A stretch of 64,000 nucleotides of DNA from contig NZ_LLXX01000173.1 of the NCBI RefSeq assembly GCF_001440405.1, positions 1 to 64,000 of the forward strand, written 5' to 3'. Below the pieces are notes generated by a model. It was not told the origin of the DNA. It did no database searches and saw only the letters and a list, made by a program, of their open reading frames with translations. How positions within the stretch are numbered: position 1 is the first letter of the stretch; the number at the start of each line of letters is the position of its first letter. This document shows positions 26,503 to 34,665 of the stretch, piece after piece. The stretch comes from Bradyrhizobium valentinum (lineage in GTDB: Bacteria; Pseudomonadota; Alphaproteobacteria; Rhizobiales; Xanthobacteraceae). The position numbers and the translations under genes are program-made.

Positions 26503-27570
26503 TCAGGCGATCTTGGGGTCAAGTTCACCCTTGGTGTAGCGCTTGGCCATTTCGGCTGTGGTCAGCACCTTCTTGATCTTGCTGGCCTGGCCTGCGGTAT
26601 TGAACTCCTGCAGCCGCTGTTTGCACAGCTTGGCCATGGCTTCCATCGCCGGCTTTAAGTATTTGCGCGGATCGAACTCTTCCGGATTGTCCTTGAAGAC
26701 CTTGCGAATCTGCCCGGTCATCGCCATGCGGTTGTCGGTGTCGATGTTGATCTTGCGCACGCCGTTTTTGATGCCGCGCTGGATTTCGGAAACCGGCACG
26801 CCCCAGGTCGGCTTCATCTTGCCGCCATTGGCGTTGATGATCTCCTGCAGTTCCTGCGGCACCGAGGACGAGCCATGCATCACCAGATGCGTGTTCGGCA
26901 GCTTGCGATGGATCTCCTCAATCACGTTCATGGCAAGGATGTCGCCATCCGGCTTGCGGGTGAACTTGTAGGCGCCGTGCGAGGTGCCCATCGCGATCGC
27001 CAGCGCGTCGACCTTGGTCTCCTTGACGAACTTCACGGCCTCGTCCGGGTTGGTGAGCAACTGGTCGTGCGAGAGCTTGCCTTCGGCGCCGTGGCCGTCT
27101 TCCTTGTCGCCCATGCCGGTCTCCAGCGAACCGAGCACGCCAAGCTCGCCTTCCACCGAGATGCCGCCGAGGTGGGCCATGTCGGTGACCGTCTTGGTCA
27201 CGCCGACATTGTAGTCCCAATCGCCGGGGGTCTTGCCGTCGGCTTTCAGCGAGCCGTCCATCATGACCGAGGTGAAGCCGGCCTGGATCGCGGTCATGCA
27301 GGTTGCGGGTTCGTTGCCGTGATCGAGATGCACGCAGACCGGAATCTGCGGATAGATTTCGGTGACGGCGTCCATCATGTGCTTGAGCATCACGTCATTG
27401 GCGTAGGAGCGCGCGCCGCGCGAAGCCTGGATGATGACGGGCGCGTCGACCGAGGAGGCGGCCTCCATGATGGCCAGCGCCTGCTCCATGTTGTTGATGT
27501 TGAACGCCGGCACCCCGTAATCGTGCTCTGCCGCATGATCGAGCAGTTGACGCAAGGTAATGCGAGCCAT
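26503..27570 (-). CDS. fba: Class II fructose-1,6-bisphosphate aldolase, Calvin-cycle subtype
   Basis: The product has 355 residues. This is the zinc-dependent enzyme: PVCVHLDHGNEPATCMTAIQ-type segment (zinc ligand histidines), GELGVLGSLE, LAIAMGTSHGAYKF, LVMHGSSSVP and KINIDTDNRMAMTG. The length and the KPDGD insertion fit the CbbA-type subgroup used in glycolysis/gluconeogenesis and the Calvin cycle. It sits downstream of tkt-gap-pgk on the same strand in the order of cbb-like clusters, but no RuBisCO or phosphoribulokinase gene is in this window. GGAGAA precedes the ATG. Confidence 0.94.
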   Translation of the reverse strand: MARITLRQLLDHAAEHDYGVPAFNINNMEQALAIMEAASSVDAPVIIQASRGARSYANDVMLKHMMDAVTEIYPQIPVCVHLDHGNEPATCMTAIQAGFTSVMMDGSLKADGKTPGDWDYNVGVTKTVTDMAHLGGISVEGELGVLGSLETGMGDKEDGHGAEGKLSHDQLLTNPDEAVKFVKETKVDALAIAMGTSHGAYKFTRKPDGDILAMNVIEEIHRKLPNTHLVMHGSSSVPQELQEIINANGGKMKPTWGVPVSEIQRGIKNGVRKINIDTDNRMAMTGQIRKVFKDNPEEFDPRKYLKPAMEAMAKLCKQRLQEFNTAGQASKIKKVLTTAEMAKRYTKGELDPKIA

Positions 27571-27619
27571 TCAAATTCTCCCTGTATTTGCAGCGCCCCT
27601 GGCGCCCGATTGGTCTTGA

Positions 27620-28816
27620 TCAGCGTGATTTCAGAACTTCGACGCCGGGCAGCGGTTTGCCTTCCATCCATTCGAGAAACGCGCCGCCCGCGGTCGAAAC
27701 ATAGGAAAACTCGTTGGCTACGCCGGCCTGGTTCAGCGCCGCAACGGTGTCGCCGCCGCCGGCGACAGAGACCAGTTTCTTCGCCTTGGTGCGCGCCGCC
27801 GCGTGCTTGGCCGCAACAACCGTGCCGCGGTCGAACGGCGTCATTTCGAACGCGCCGAGCGGGCCGTTCCAGACCAGCGTCGCGGCATCGTCGATCGCGG
27901 AATGAATCCGCGCGATCGATTGCGGGCCAACGTCGAGGATCATACCGTCGGCCGGAATGGCGTCGAGGCCATAGGCGTGCGAGGGCGAGTTGGCCGCAAA
28001 GTGATAGGCGACCACGGCATCGACGGGAAGGATGATGGCGCAGTTCGCGGCAGTAGCCTTCTCAAGGATCCGCAGCGCGGTGGCGGCGAGGTCCTTCTCC
28101 GCCAGCGACTTGCCGACGCCGACGCCCTGCGCATGCAGGAAGGTGTTGGCCATGCCGCCGCCGATCACCAGCGCATCGACCTTGGTGACGAGGTTTTCGA
28201 TCAGATCGATCTTGGTGGACACCTTGGCGCCGCCGATGATCGCGATGACCGGCTTGGTCGGTGCTTCCAGCGCCTTGGAAAGCGCGCTGAGTTCGGCCTG
28301 CATGGTGCGGCCGGCATAGGCGGGCAGCTTATGGCCGAGGCCTTCGGTCGACGCGTGCGCGCGGTGCGCGGCCGAGAACGCGTCGTTGACCCAGATGTCG
28401 CCGAGCTTGGCCAGCTCCGCGACGAAGGCCTGATCGTTCTTCTCTTCCTCCTTGTGGAAGCGGGTGTTCTCCAGACAGAGGATGTCGCCATCTTTCATCG
28501 CGGCGACTGCCTTGGCCGCAGCTTCGCCGATGCAGTCGTCGGCGAAGGCGACCGGCTTCTTGATGACCTTCGACAGGGCTTCGGCGACGGGCTTCAGCGA
28601 CTCCTTGGCGTCGCGTCCCTTCGGCCGGCCGAAATGGGCGAGCAGGATGACCTTGCCGCCCTTGTCGGAAATTTCGGTGATGGTCGGCACGACGCGCTCG
28701 ATCCGCGTCGCGTCGGTGACGCGGCCGTTTTCCGTGGGGACGTTGAGATCGACGCGCAGCAGCACGCGCTTGCCCTTCACGTCGACGTCATCGAGGGTGC
28801 GGAAGTTTTTGGACAT
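27620..28816 (-). CDS. pgk: Phosphoglycerate kinase
   Basis: The product has 398 residues. It transfers phosphate from 1,3-bisphosphoglycerate to ADP. RVLLRVDLNVPTENG (substrate arginine and RVDLNVP signature), ILLAHFGRPKG, CLENTRFHKEE, IIGGAKVSTKI and VAGGGDTVAAL (nucleotide site) are all seen. The start is the ATG at 28816 (MSKNFRTLDD), and the upstream in-frame ATG lies in the repeat-like spacer. Part of the tkt-gap-pgk-fba-fba-thiE gene string. The 175-base spacer to gap carries an inverted-repeat element. Confidence 0.96.
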   Translation of the reverse strand: MSKNFRTLDDVDVKGKRVLLRVDLNVPTENGRVTDATRIERVVPTITEISDKGGKVILLAHFGRPKGRDAKESLKPVAEALSKVIKKPVAFADDCIGEAAAKAVAAMKDGDILCLENTRFHKEEEKNDQAFVAELAKLGDIWVNDAFSAAHRAHASTEGLGHKLPAYAGRTMQAELSALSKALEAPTKPVIAIIGGAKVSTKIDLIENLVTKVDALVIGGGMANTFLHAQGVGVGKSLAEKDLAATALRILEKATAANCAIILPVDAVVAYHFAANSPSHAYGLDAIPADGMILDVGPQSIARIHSAIDDAATLVWNGPLGAFEMTPFDRGTVVAAKHAAARTKAKKLVSVAGGGDTVAALNQAGVANEFSYVSTAGGAFLEWMEGKPLPGVEVLKSR

Positions 28817-28838
28817 TGGCGGACTCGGACTCTCGGCG

Positions 28839-28939
28839 GTCATTCCGGGGCGATGCGAAGCATCGAACTATGGTGCGCAATTGCGCACCTTAGAATCTCG
28901 AGATTCCGGGTCTGGTCCTTCGGACCATCCCGGAATGAC
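28839..28939. repeat. 101-bp inverted-repeat (MITE/REP-like) element between gap and pgk
   Basis: Ends are GTCATTCCGGG and CCCGGAATGAC, a perfect 11-bp terminal inverted repeat. Inside are further short palindromes (GGTGCGCAATTGCGCACC at 28875 and GGTCCTTCGGACC). The whole can fold into a multi-arm structure and lies in the transcribed spacer of the operon. Confidence 0.75.
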
Positions 28940-28956
28940 GGTTCAACAAGACAAGA

Positions 28957-28980
28957 ATGCCCGGCACCAGGGCCGGGCAT
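28957..28980 (-). terminator. Hairpin after gap, possible terminator or processing stem
   Basis: ATGCCCGGC (28957-28965) pairs with GCCGGGCAT (28972-28980), a 9-bp G+C-rich stem starting 12 bases past the gap stop. On the minus strand it is followed by TCTTGTCTTG, a weak T-tail, so it may attenuate rather than end transcription into pgk. Confidence 0.5.
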
Positions 28981-28991
28981 AACGAAATCAC

Positions 28992-29999
28992 CTACAGCAG
29001 CTTCCCCATCGCGACGGCGGTGTCGGCCATGCGATTGGAGAAACCCCATTCGTTGTCGTACCAGGACATCACCCGCACCAGCGTGCCGTTCAGCACCTTG
29101 GTCTGGTCCTCATGGAACGTGGACGAGTGGGGGTCGTGGTTGAAGTCGATCGAGACGTTCGGAGCGGTGGTGTAGCCAAGGATGCCCTTGAGCTGCTGCT
29201 CGGAGGCGCGCTTCATCGCCGCGTTGATTTCCTTGGTGTCGGTGGCGCGCTTGGCGACGATCTTGAGATCAACCACCGAGACGTTCGGGGTCGGCACGCG
29301 GATCGCGACGCCGTCGAGCTTGCCCTTCAGTTCCGGCAGCACCAGGCCGATCGCTTTCGCAGCACCCGTCGAGGTCGGGATCATCGACATCGCCGCCGCG
29401 CGGCCGCGATAGAGATCCTTGTGCAGGGTGTCGAGGGTGGGCTGGTCGCCGGTATAGGCGTGGATCGTGGTCATGAAGCCGGTCTCGATGCCGACCGTGT
29501 CGTTCAAGACCTTGGCGACCGGCGCCAGGCAGTTGGTGGTGCAGGAGCCGTTGGAGACGACCAGGTGATCCTTGGTCAGCGTGTCATGGTTGACGCCGAA
29601 GACGATGGTGGCGTCGGCATTGTCGGCGGGAGCCGAGACCAGCACGCGCTTGGCGCCGGCGGTCAGATGCGCAGAGGCCTTGTCCTTGGCGGTGAAGATG
29701 CCGGTGCATTCCAGCGCAATGTCGACGCCGAGCGCCTTCCACGGCAGCTTGGAGGGATCGCGCTCGGCGGAGACCTTGATCTTGCCATTGCCGAGGCTGA
29801 GCGAGTCGCCGTCGACGGTCACCGTGCCGGGGAAGCGGCCATGCACGGAATCGAAACGCAGCAGGTGGGCGTTGGTCTCGACCGGGCCGAGGTCGTTGAT
29901 GCCGACCACCTCGATATCCGTGCGGCCAGATTCCGCAATCGCCCGCAACACGTTGCGGCCAATGCGGCCAAATCCGTTGATCGCGACGCGGACTGCCAT
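28992..29999 (-). CDS. gap: Glyceraldehyde-3-phosphate dehydrogenase, type I
   Basis: The product has 335 residues. NAD(P)-binding INGFGRIGRNVLRA at residues 6-19, the catalytic cysteine in SNGSCTTNCLAP (~residues 149-160) and the substrate-binding IPTSTGAAKA and WYDNEWGFSNRM are present. It converts glyceraldehyde-3-phosphate to 1,3-bisphosphoglycerate. AGGAGAG precedes the ATG. It is downstream of tkt and upstream of pgk on the same strand. In the coenzyme-binding motif the second strand ends in IND, typical of NAD-type enzymes. Confidence 0.96.
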   Translation of the reverse strand: MAVRVAINGFGRIGRNVLRAIAESGRTDIEVVGINDLGPVETNAHLLRFDSVHGRFPGTVTVDGDSLSLGNGKIKVSAERDPSKLPWKALGVDIALECTGIFTAKDKASAHLTAGAKRVLVSAPADNADATIVFGVNHDTLTKDHLVVSNGSCTTNCLAPVAKVLNDTVGIETGFMTTIHAYTGDQPTLDTLHKDLYRGRAAAMSMIPTSTGAAKAIGLVLPELKGKLDGVAIRVPTPNVSVVDLKIVAKRATDTKEINAAMKRASEQQLKGILGYTTAPNVSIDFNHDPHSSTFHEDQTKVLNGTLVRVMSWYDNEWGFSNRMADTAVAMGKLL

Positions 30000-30139
30000 G
30001 CTGATCTCTCCTCTAATAGCCGGTGCCGGCCCCGCGGAGACGTTCCACGGAGGTGCTGACGGCGGAACGCCCGGTTCGGCCGGGCGGGAACGGTCAAGAT
30101 GGGGGTCTAGGTAGTCCTTTTTCCCAGTAATCTCAACCT

Positions 30140-32125
30140 TCAGCCCAAGCGCTTCAGGGCAGCGTTAACTGCAGCCTCGGCGGTAATTCCGAAGTGCTTG
30201 AAAAGGTCCTTGGCGGGTGCGCTTGCGCCGAAACCGTGCATGCCCACGAATTCACCATCCTGGCCGATCACCGCGTCCCAGCCCCAGCGCACCGCGGCCT
30301 CGATGGCGACCTTGACCGGGGCGTTGCCGATAATGGCCTTCTGCCGGTCCGCCGGCTGCGCCAGCAGCAGTTCGAGCGAGGGCACCGAGACCACCCGCGA
30401 CGCGATGCCGCGCTCAGTCAGTTGCTTCTGGGCGGCCACCGCGATCTCGACCTCGGAGCCCGAGGCGAACAGCGACACTTTGGCGTCGCCCTGGGCGGCG
30501 ACCAGCTCATAGGCGCCGTGGGCGCAGGGGTTATCGTTCGGCGCGTTGGTGCGGAGCTGCGGCAGGTTCTGGCGGGTCAGCGCCAGCACCGTCGGGCCGT
30601 CGACCCGGTTGAGCGCCAGTTCCCAGCATTCCGCGACCTCGACGGCGTCGCAGGGGCGGAACACGCGCATATTGGGAATCGCACGCAGCGCGGCGAGGTG
30701 CTCCACCGGCTGATGCGTCGGTCCGTCCTCGCCGAGCCCGATCGAATCATGGGTCATCACGTAGACGACGCCCGTGCCCATCAGTGCGGCGAGCCGCATC
30801 GCCGGGCGGGCGTAATCGGTGAACACCAGGAAGGTCGCGCCGTTCGGTGCAAAGCCGCCATGCAGGAAGATGCCGTTCATCGCCGCGGCCATGCCGTGCT
30901 CGCGGATGCCGTAATGGATGAAGCGGCCCTTCGGCGTCTTGGCCGAGAACGCCACAGCCGACTTCGCCTTGTTGTTGTTGGAGCCGGTGAGATCGGCGGA
31001 GCCGGCGAGGAATTCCATCGGCATCGCGGCGGCGATCGCCTCGATCGCGGATTCGGACGATTTCCGCGTGGCGACGTTCTGCGGCGTTTCCAGGAGCGCC
31101 TTCTTGTGAGCCCGCAGCGCCTTCGAAAGCGACGCCGGCCGCTCGTGCCGCATGCGCCGTTCGAACTCGGCGCGCTTGCGGCTGCCGAGTTCGGCGAAGC
31201 GGCCTTCCCATTCCTCGCGCGCGGCAGCGCCGCGGCTGCCGGCAGCGCGCCATGCCTTAAGCACGTCGTCGGGCACCGAAAAGGCTTCGAGCGAGATGCC
31301 GAGCTTTTCCTTGGCGCCTTTGAGCTCGTCGGCGCCGAGCGCCTCGCCATGGGCCTTCGCCGTGCCGGCCCGCGTCGGCGCGCCGTAGCCGATGGTGGTC
31401 TTGCAGGCGATCAGCGATGGCTTGTTGGATTTTTGCGCGCGGGTGATCGCCGCTGCGATCGCCTTCGGATCATGGCCGTCGATCAGCTCTGCCGCCCAGC
31501 CGGCGGACTTGAATCGCTTCACCTGATCGACCGAATCGGCGAGCGAGGTCGGGCCGTCGATCGAGATACCGTTGTCGTCATACAGCACGATCAGCTTGTT
31601 GAGCTTCCAGTGCCCGGCCATCGCGATCGCTTCCTGCGACACGCCTTCCATCAGGTCGCCGTCGGAGGCGACCACGTAAGTATGATGCGCGACCACCTTC
31701 TTGCCGAACTCGGCCGCCAGCATCTTTTCCGCCAGCGCCATGCCGACCGAGGTGGCGATGCCCTGGCCGAGCGGTCCGGTCGTGGTCTCTACGCCGCTGG
31801 TCTCGAAGTTTTCCGGGTGCCCCGGCGTCTTGGAGCCGAGTTGCCGGAAATACTTGATCTGTTCGAGCGTCATGTCCTTGTTGCCGGTCAGGTACAGCAA
31901 GGCATAGAGCAGCATCGAGCCGTGTCCGGCCGAGAGCACGAAGCGGTCGCGGTCCGGCCAGTTTGGAGCACTGGCGTCGAATTTGAGGAACTGCGTGAAC
32001 AGCACGGTCGCAATGTCGGCGGCGCCCATCGGCAAGCCGGGATGGCCGGATTTCGCCTTTTCGACGGCATCCATGGCAAGCCCGCGAATCGCATTGGCCA
32101 TACGGGTGTGATCGACCTGCGTCAT
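30140..32125 (-). CDS. tkt: Transketolase
   Basis: The product has 661 residues, the normal length. It is a thiamine-diphosphate enzyme moving two-carbon units in the pentose phosphate and Calvin pathways. Domain order is a PP domain (residues ~1-310) with SGHPGLPMGAAD, GHGSMLLYALLYL and ASDGDLMEGVSQEA (TPP-Mg GDG motif), a Pyr domain with YGIREHGMAAAMNG, then a C-terminal domain. I chose the ATG at 32125 (MTQVDHTRM), since the 40-codon upstream extension has no family match. First gene of the tkt-gap-pgk-fba string. Confidence 0.96.
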   Translation of the reverse strand: MTQVDHTRMANAIRGLAMDAVEKAKSGHPGLPMGAADIATVLFTQFLKFDASAPNWPDRDRFVLSAGHGSMLLYALLYLTGNKDMTLEQIKYFRQLGSKTPGHPENFETSGVETTTGPLGQGIATSVGMALAEKMLAAEFGKKVVAHHTYVVASDGDLMEGVSQEAIAMAGHWKLNKLIVLYDDNGISIDGPTSLADSVDQVKRFKSAGWAAELIDGHDPKAIAAAITRAQKSNKPSLIACKTTIGYGAPTRAGTAKAHGEALGADELKGAKEKLGISLEAFSVPDDVLKAWRAAGSRGAAAREEWEGRFAELGSRKRAEFERRMRHERPASLSKALRAHKKALLETPQNVATRKSSESAIEAIAAAMPMEFLAGSADLTGSNNNKAKSAVAFSAKTPKGRFIHYGIREHGMAAAMNGIFLHGGFAPNGATFLVFTDYARPAMRLAALMGTGVVYVMTHDSIGLGEDGPTHQPVEHLAALRAIPNMRVFRPCDAVEVAECWELALNRVDGPTVLALTRQNLPQLRTNAPNDNPCAHGAYELVAAQGDAKVSLFASGSEVEIAVAAQKQLTERGIASRVVSVPSLELLLAQPADRQKAIIGNAPVKVAIEAAVRWGWDAVIGQDGEFVGMHGFGASAPAKDLFKHFGITAEAAVNAALKRLG

Positions 32126-32412
32126 GATGAAAATCCGCCTGAAATGAGGTGCTTGGTTGTCGGTACGTACCGGGCGAGGCCGCAATACGGGCGTGGGCCT
32201 AGGGGAAGTCCGGGCTGGATAGCACCACAATCCTCGTGAGTCCAAGGCGGGGAAACGCCCTTCCGGTCCGAAAAGTTGCTTAGCGGTGCATAGCTTCGCG
32301 TCGGCGTTGCACTCGGCTCGCTTGCCACGTAAATTTCGTGCTCTAACCGCTTGCCGAACCGCGGATTTTGCTGCCGTGCGGCGGGCCTACGCGAAGGTGC
32401 GCGCTGCCTCCC
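32126..32412. promoter_or_regulatory. Divergent promoter region, tkt versus DUF4164-zapA
   Basis: There are 287 bases between divergent starts. It must hold promoters for the glycolytic string leftward and for the DUF4164-zapA pair rightward. No operator (for example a CbbR T-N11-A site) could be assigned with confidence by eye. Confidence 0.4.
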
Positions 32413-32733
32413 ATGAGCGATCGTCACACCAACGGGGCCGGCAATGCCGAGCCGGTCTATGCCGACATCGACGCCGCCACTCGGCGCCTGATGATGGCGC
32501 TCGATGCCCTCGAGGCTGCGGCGGAGCGGCGGCGCGACGCCGACCGCGACGAGAACGAACTGGCGAGCCGCATCCAGGCGCTCGGCGCCGATCGCTCACG
32601 GCTCGCCGACGAACTCGACGGCTCGCTGGTGAAGACGCGGCGGCTGGAGCGCACCAACCGCGAGATCGCCGAAAAACTGGATGTCGCGATCGGCACGATC
32701 CGTGCGGTGCTCGATGCCGGAGAGAGTGAATGA
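32413..32733 (+). CDS. DUF4164 family coiled-coil protein
   Basis: The product has 106 residues. Almost the whole protein is predicted coiled coil (LMMALDALEAAAERRRDADRDENELASRI), with heptad-like leucine/alanine spacing. The family is of unknown function and in alphaproteobacteria regularly precedes zapA, as here, with a 4-base ATGA overlap. A role with ZapA in cell division is an inference from that linkage. The ATG at 32413 follows the first methionine with a hydrophilic head. Confidence 0.75.
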   Translation: MSDRHTNGAGNAEPVYADIDAATRRLMMALDALEAAAERRRDADRDENELASRIQALGADRSRLADELDGSLVKTRRLERTNREIAEKLDVAIGTIRAVLDAGESE

Positions 32734-33113
32734 GCCACATCAACGTCACCATCAACGGCCGGCAGTACCGCATGGCCTGCGAGGAAGGGCAGGAAGTGCG
32801 GCTCCTGAAGCTCGCCGAGAGCCTGGAATCGCGGGTCGGAGAGTTGCGCGGCAAGTTCGGCGAGATCGGCGACGCGCGCCTCACCGTGATGGCCGCTTTG
32901 ACGGTGTGCGACGAACTGCTGGATGCCAACGCGCGCATCCGCGCGCTGGAGGGCGAACTCGAAACCTTGCGCAACGTTCGTGTCGCCGCTGCCGACCGCG
33001 CCAAGGCCACCCAGGTGGCGGTCGCCAATGCACTCAACGCCGCCGCCGACCGCATCGAGAAGACCACGCAAGTCATCAACCGCACCATCGGCAGCGGCGT
33101 CGCGATCGGGTGA
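32730..33113 (+). CDS. zapA: Cell division protein ZapA
   Basis: The product has 127 residues. The N-terminal ZapA globular domain (MSHINVTINGRQYRMACEEGQ and VRLLKLAESLESRVGELRG) is followed by a C-terminal coiled coil (ELLDANARIRALEGELETL). ZapA binds and crosslinks FtsZ filaments at mid-cell. Its start overlaps the preceding stop (ATGA), indicating translational coupling. The 6S RNA and 5-formyl-THF cyclo-ligase genes lie downstream, as in many proteobacteria. Confidence 0.92.
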   Translation: MSHINVTINGRQYRMACEEGQEVRLLKLAESLESRVGELRGKFGEIGDARLTVMAALTVCDELLDANARIRALEGELETLRNVRVAAADRAKATQVAVANALNAAADRIEKTTQVINRTIGSGVAIG

Positions 33114-33129
33114 ATTGCCCGCGACTCTC

Positions 33130-33181
33130 TTCACCCACCCCTGGAGGGGGAGGGTCGCCGCGTAGCGGCGGGGCGGGGTGA
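33130..33181 (+). repeat. Left arm of REP-like palindrome pair flanking DUF559 gene
   Basis: TTCACCCACCCCTGGAGGGG-GAGGGTCG, then a CCGCGTAGCGGCGG hairpin and GGGCGGGGTGA. Its reverse complement recurs at 33604-33681 with a different loop. Confidence 0.75.
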
Positions 33182-33185
33182 CAGT

Positions 33186-33581
33186 CTATCGTCGTCGGAG
33201 GTGTTTCAGTGGCATCGCCTCTGCGTCACGCGACCCATACACCTCCACGTAAATCTTCTCCATCACCGCGCTGAGATCACCAGTAACATCCGAATTCCAG
33301 AAGCGGACAACACGGTATCCTTCCTGTTCCAACCAGGCTTGCCGGTCGCTATCGCGCTTGGCGAACGCGTCGTCATTGTGATGACCGCCATCGAGTTCAA
33401 TGATGAGACGCTTTGCCGGACAGAAGAAGTCCACGACATAGGGACCGATCGGCGCCTGACGCCGAAAATGTGTACCTTCTATCGGCAGCTCTTTCAGGGC
33501 GCGCCATAACGTACGCTCATGCGGCGTGGTATTCGCCCTCAGTTTCTTGGCTGCTGCGCGTCGGATTGCCGTTGAAATCAT
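33186..33581 (-). CDS. DUF559 (Vsr/PD-(D/E)XK-like) endonuclease-domain protein
   Basis: The product has 131 residues. RANTTPHERTLWRALKEL, FRRQAPIGPYVVDFFCPAKRLIIELDGGHH and GYRVVRFWNSDV are the complete DUF559 pattern. The D...E-x-D around VVDFFC/IIELDGG corresponds to the very-short-patch-repair nuclease fold active site. Function is not established in the family. The start is the ATG at 33581; the frame continues upstream through the right-hand palindrome, which is a repeat and not protein. The gene is placed antisense between zapA and 6S RNA and is flanked on both sides by inverted copies of one palindromic repeat. Confidence 0.85.
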   Translation of the reverse strand: MISTAIRRAAAKKLRANTTPHERTLWRALKELPIEGTHFRRQAPIGPYVVDFFCPAKRLIIELDGGHHNDDAFAKRDSDRQAWLEQEGYRVVRFWNSDVTGDLSAVMEKIYVEVYGSRDAEAMPLKHLRRR

Positions 33582-33603
33582 GTCGATCTCGCTCGTGGAT
33601 AGA

Positions 33604-33681
33604 TCACCCCACCCCGCTCGCATCGGACGATGCTGCGCATCGCCCGATGCGAGCGACCCTCCCCCTCCAGGGGAGGGTGAA
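33604..33681 (-). repeat. Right arm of REP-like palindrome pair flanking DUF559 gene
   Basis: TCACCCCACCCCGCTCGC..., an internal CATCGGACGATGCTGC/GCATCGCCCGATG hairpin, then CGACCCTCCCCCTCCAGGGG-AGGGTGAA. It is the inverted counterpart of 33130-33181. Confidence 0.75.
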
Positions 33682-33756
33682 GTGAAACGCAATCTAAGGG
33701 TGATCGCAAGCGGTACCTTTACCGCTGGCGGATTCGGTTCGTAACCCTTACATTGT

Positions 33757-33920
33757 GCTTGCGAAGCTGCGTCGTGCGTCAGGAGCCATATATCCCCGGG
33801 GCCTTATCGATCCTTTAGGGAACTGTCCCTGGCCGGGTCCGTGGATCCGGACATATGGTGCCCACCTACTTTCGTAGGGAACTCCGGGATCGAGTGCTTC
33901 AACGGCGTTCGCGGCCTCGC
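33757..33920 (+). ncRNA. ssrS: 6S RNA
   Basis: It is located between zapA and the 5-formyl-THF cyclo-ligase gene, the classical ssrS site. The ends pair (TGCGAAGCTGCG near 33769 with CGGCGTTCGCGG near 33904). The middle has the alternating stems and large asymmetric bubble expected of a promoter mimic, including GGGAACTGTCCC, CCGGGTCCGTGGATCCGG and TACTTTCGTAGGGAACTCC. 6S RNA binds sigma-70-type RNA polymerase and down-regulates transcription in stationary phase. The ends are approximate by 5-10 bases. Confidence 0.78.
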
Positions 33921-33967
33921 ACTTTGATTTGTTCGTTGCGTGCGTTTTTTGTCCTACCCCGCGCGTT

Positions 33968-34067
33968 CGTCATACCCGCGAAAGCGGGTATCCAGTACGC
34001 CGCGGCACGGCAGTTTGATTGCGACGTCTCTGGAATACTGGATCGCCCGCCCTTGCGGGCGATGACG
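33968..34067. repeat. 100-bp inverted-repeat (MITE/REP-like) element
   Basis: CGTCATACCCGCGAAAGCGGGTATCCAGTA at the left and ATACTGGATCGCCCGCCCTTGCGGGCGATGACG at the right form a long imperfect inverted repeat, each arm with its own hairpin. It lies between 6S RNA and the cyclo-ligase start. Confidence 0.75.
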
Positions 34068-34085
34068 GCAGAACAAAGATCCCGC

Positions 34086-34661
34086 ATGACCGCAACCCTG
34101 TCGAAAGCCGACCTCCGCACCGCCGCGCTGGCGAAGCGCGATGCGTTAAGCGACGAGCAGCGCGCCGCCGCGGCGCAGGCCATGGCAAAGCATGGCGTGC
34201 CGTTTGCGATTCTACCCGGCATGGTCGTCTCCGGCTATTCGCCGATCCGCAGCGAGATCGATCCTGCGCCATTGATGCGCAAGCTCGCCGAGCAGGGCGC
34301 CAAGCTGGCGCTACCCGCGGTTCTGTCGCGCGGAAAATCGCTGGCGTTTCGTGCGTGGTCGCCCGACGACCGCCTGATGCTCGGGCCGCTCGGCATTCTC
34401 GAGCCGTCGCCGGCGGCCGAAGAACTCATTCCCGATGTCATGTTGATTCCGCTGGCGGGGTTCGACCGCCAGGGCCATCGCATCGGCTATGGCGCCGGAC
34501 ATTACGACTTCACGCTCGCCCATCTGCGCAAGGCCAAGGCTATTACGGCAGTTGGCACCGCCTTTTCCGTGCAGGAAATAAAAGCTGTTCCAGCGCTGCC
34601 GCACGACGTGGCGCTGGATTATGTGCTAACGGAAAAGAAAGTGTTCGATTTCCGGAGCTGA
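34086..34661 (+). CDS. 5-formyltetrahydrofolate cyclo-ligase
   Basis: The product has 191 residues. It converts 5-formyl-THF to 5,10-methenyl-THF using ATP. KADLRTAALAKRDALS at the N terminus, VVSGYSPIRSEIDP and the ATP/Mg-binding GYGAGHYDFTLAHL near residue 137 are family signatures. The start is the ATG at 34086; an in-frame ATG at 34062 lies inside the repeat element and is less likely. The stop is 4 bases before the next gene's start, so the two are probably cotranscribed. Confidence 0.92.
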   Translation: MTATLSKADLRTAALAKRDALSDEQRAAAAQAMAKHGVPFAILPGMVVSGYSPIRSEIDPAPLMRKLAEQGAKLALPAVLSRGKSLAFRAWSPDDRLMLGPLGILEPSPAAEELIPDVMLIPLAGFDRQGHRIGYGAGHYDFTLAHLRKAKAITAVGTAFSVQEIKAVPALPHDVALDYVLTEKKVFDFRS

Positions 34662-34665
34662 AACT

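Noticed and set aside
27803..29143. 446-codon plus-strand frame over pgk and gap
   Set aside because: Antisense to two unmistakable enzyme genes; no motif.
26503..32125. Full Calvin cycle (cbb) operon
   Set aside because: tkt, gap, pgk and fba are in cbb-like order, but no RuBisCO, phosphoribulokinase or CbbR gene is in the window; the string is equally a central glycolytic cluster.
30194..32239. Very long open frame (681 codons) antisense to transketolase
   Set aside because: High G+C DNA gives long antisense frames; the tkt gene on the other strand has full family motifs and the antisense product has none.
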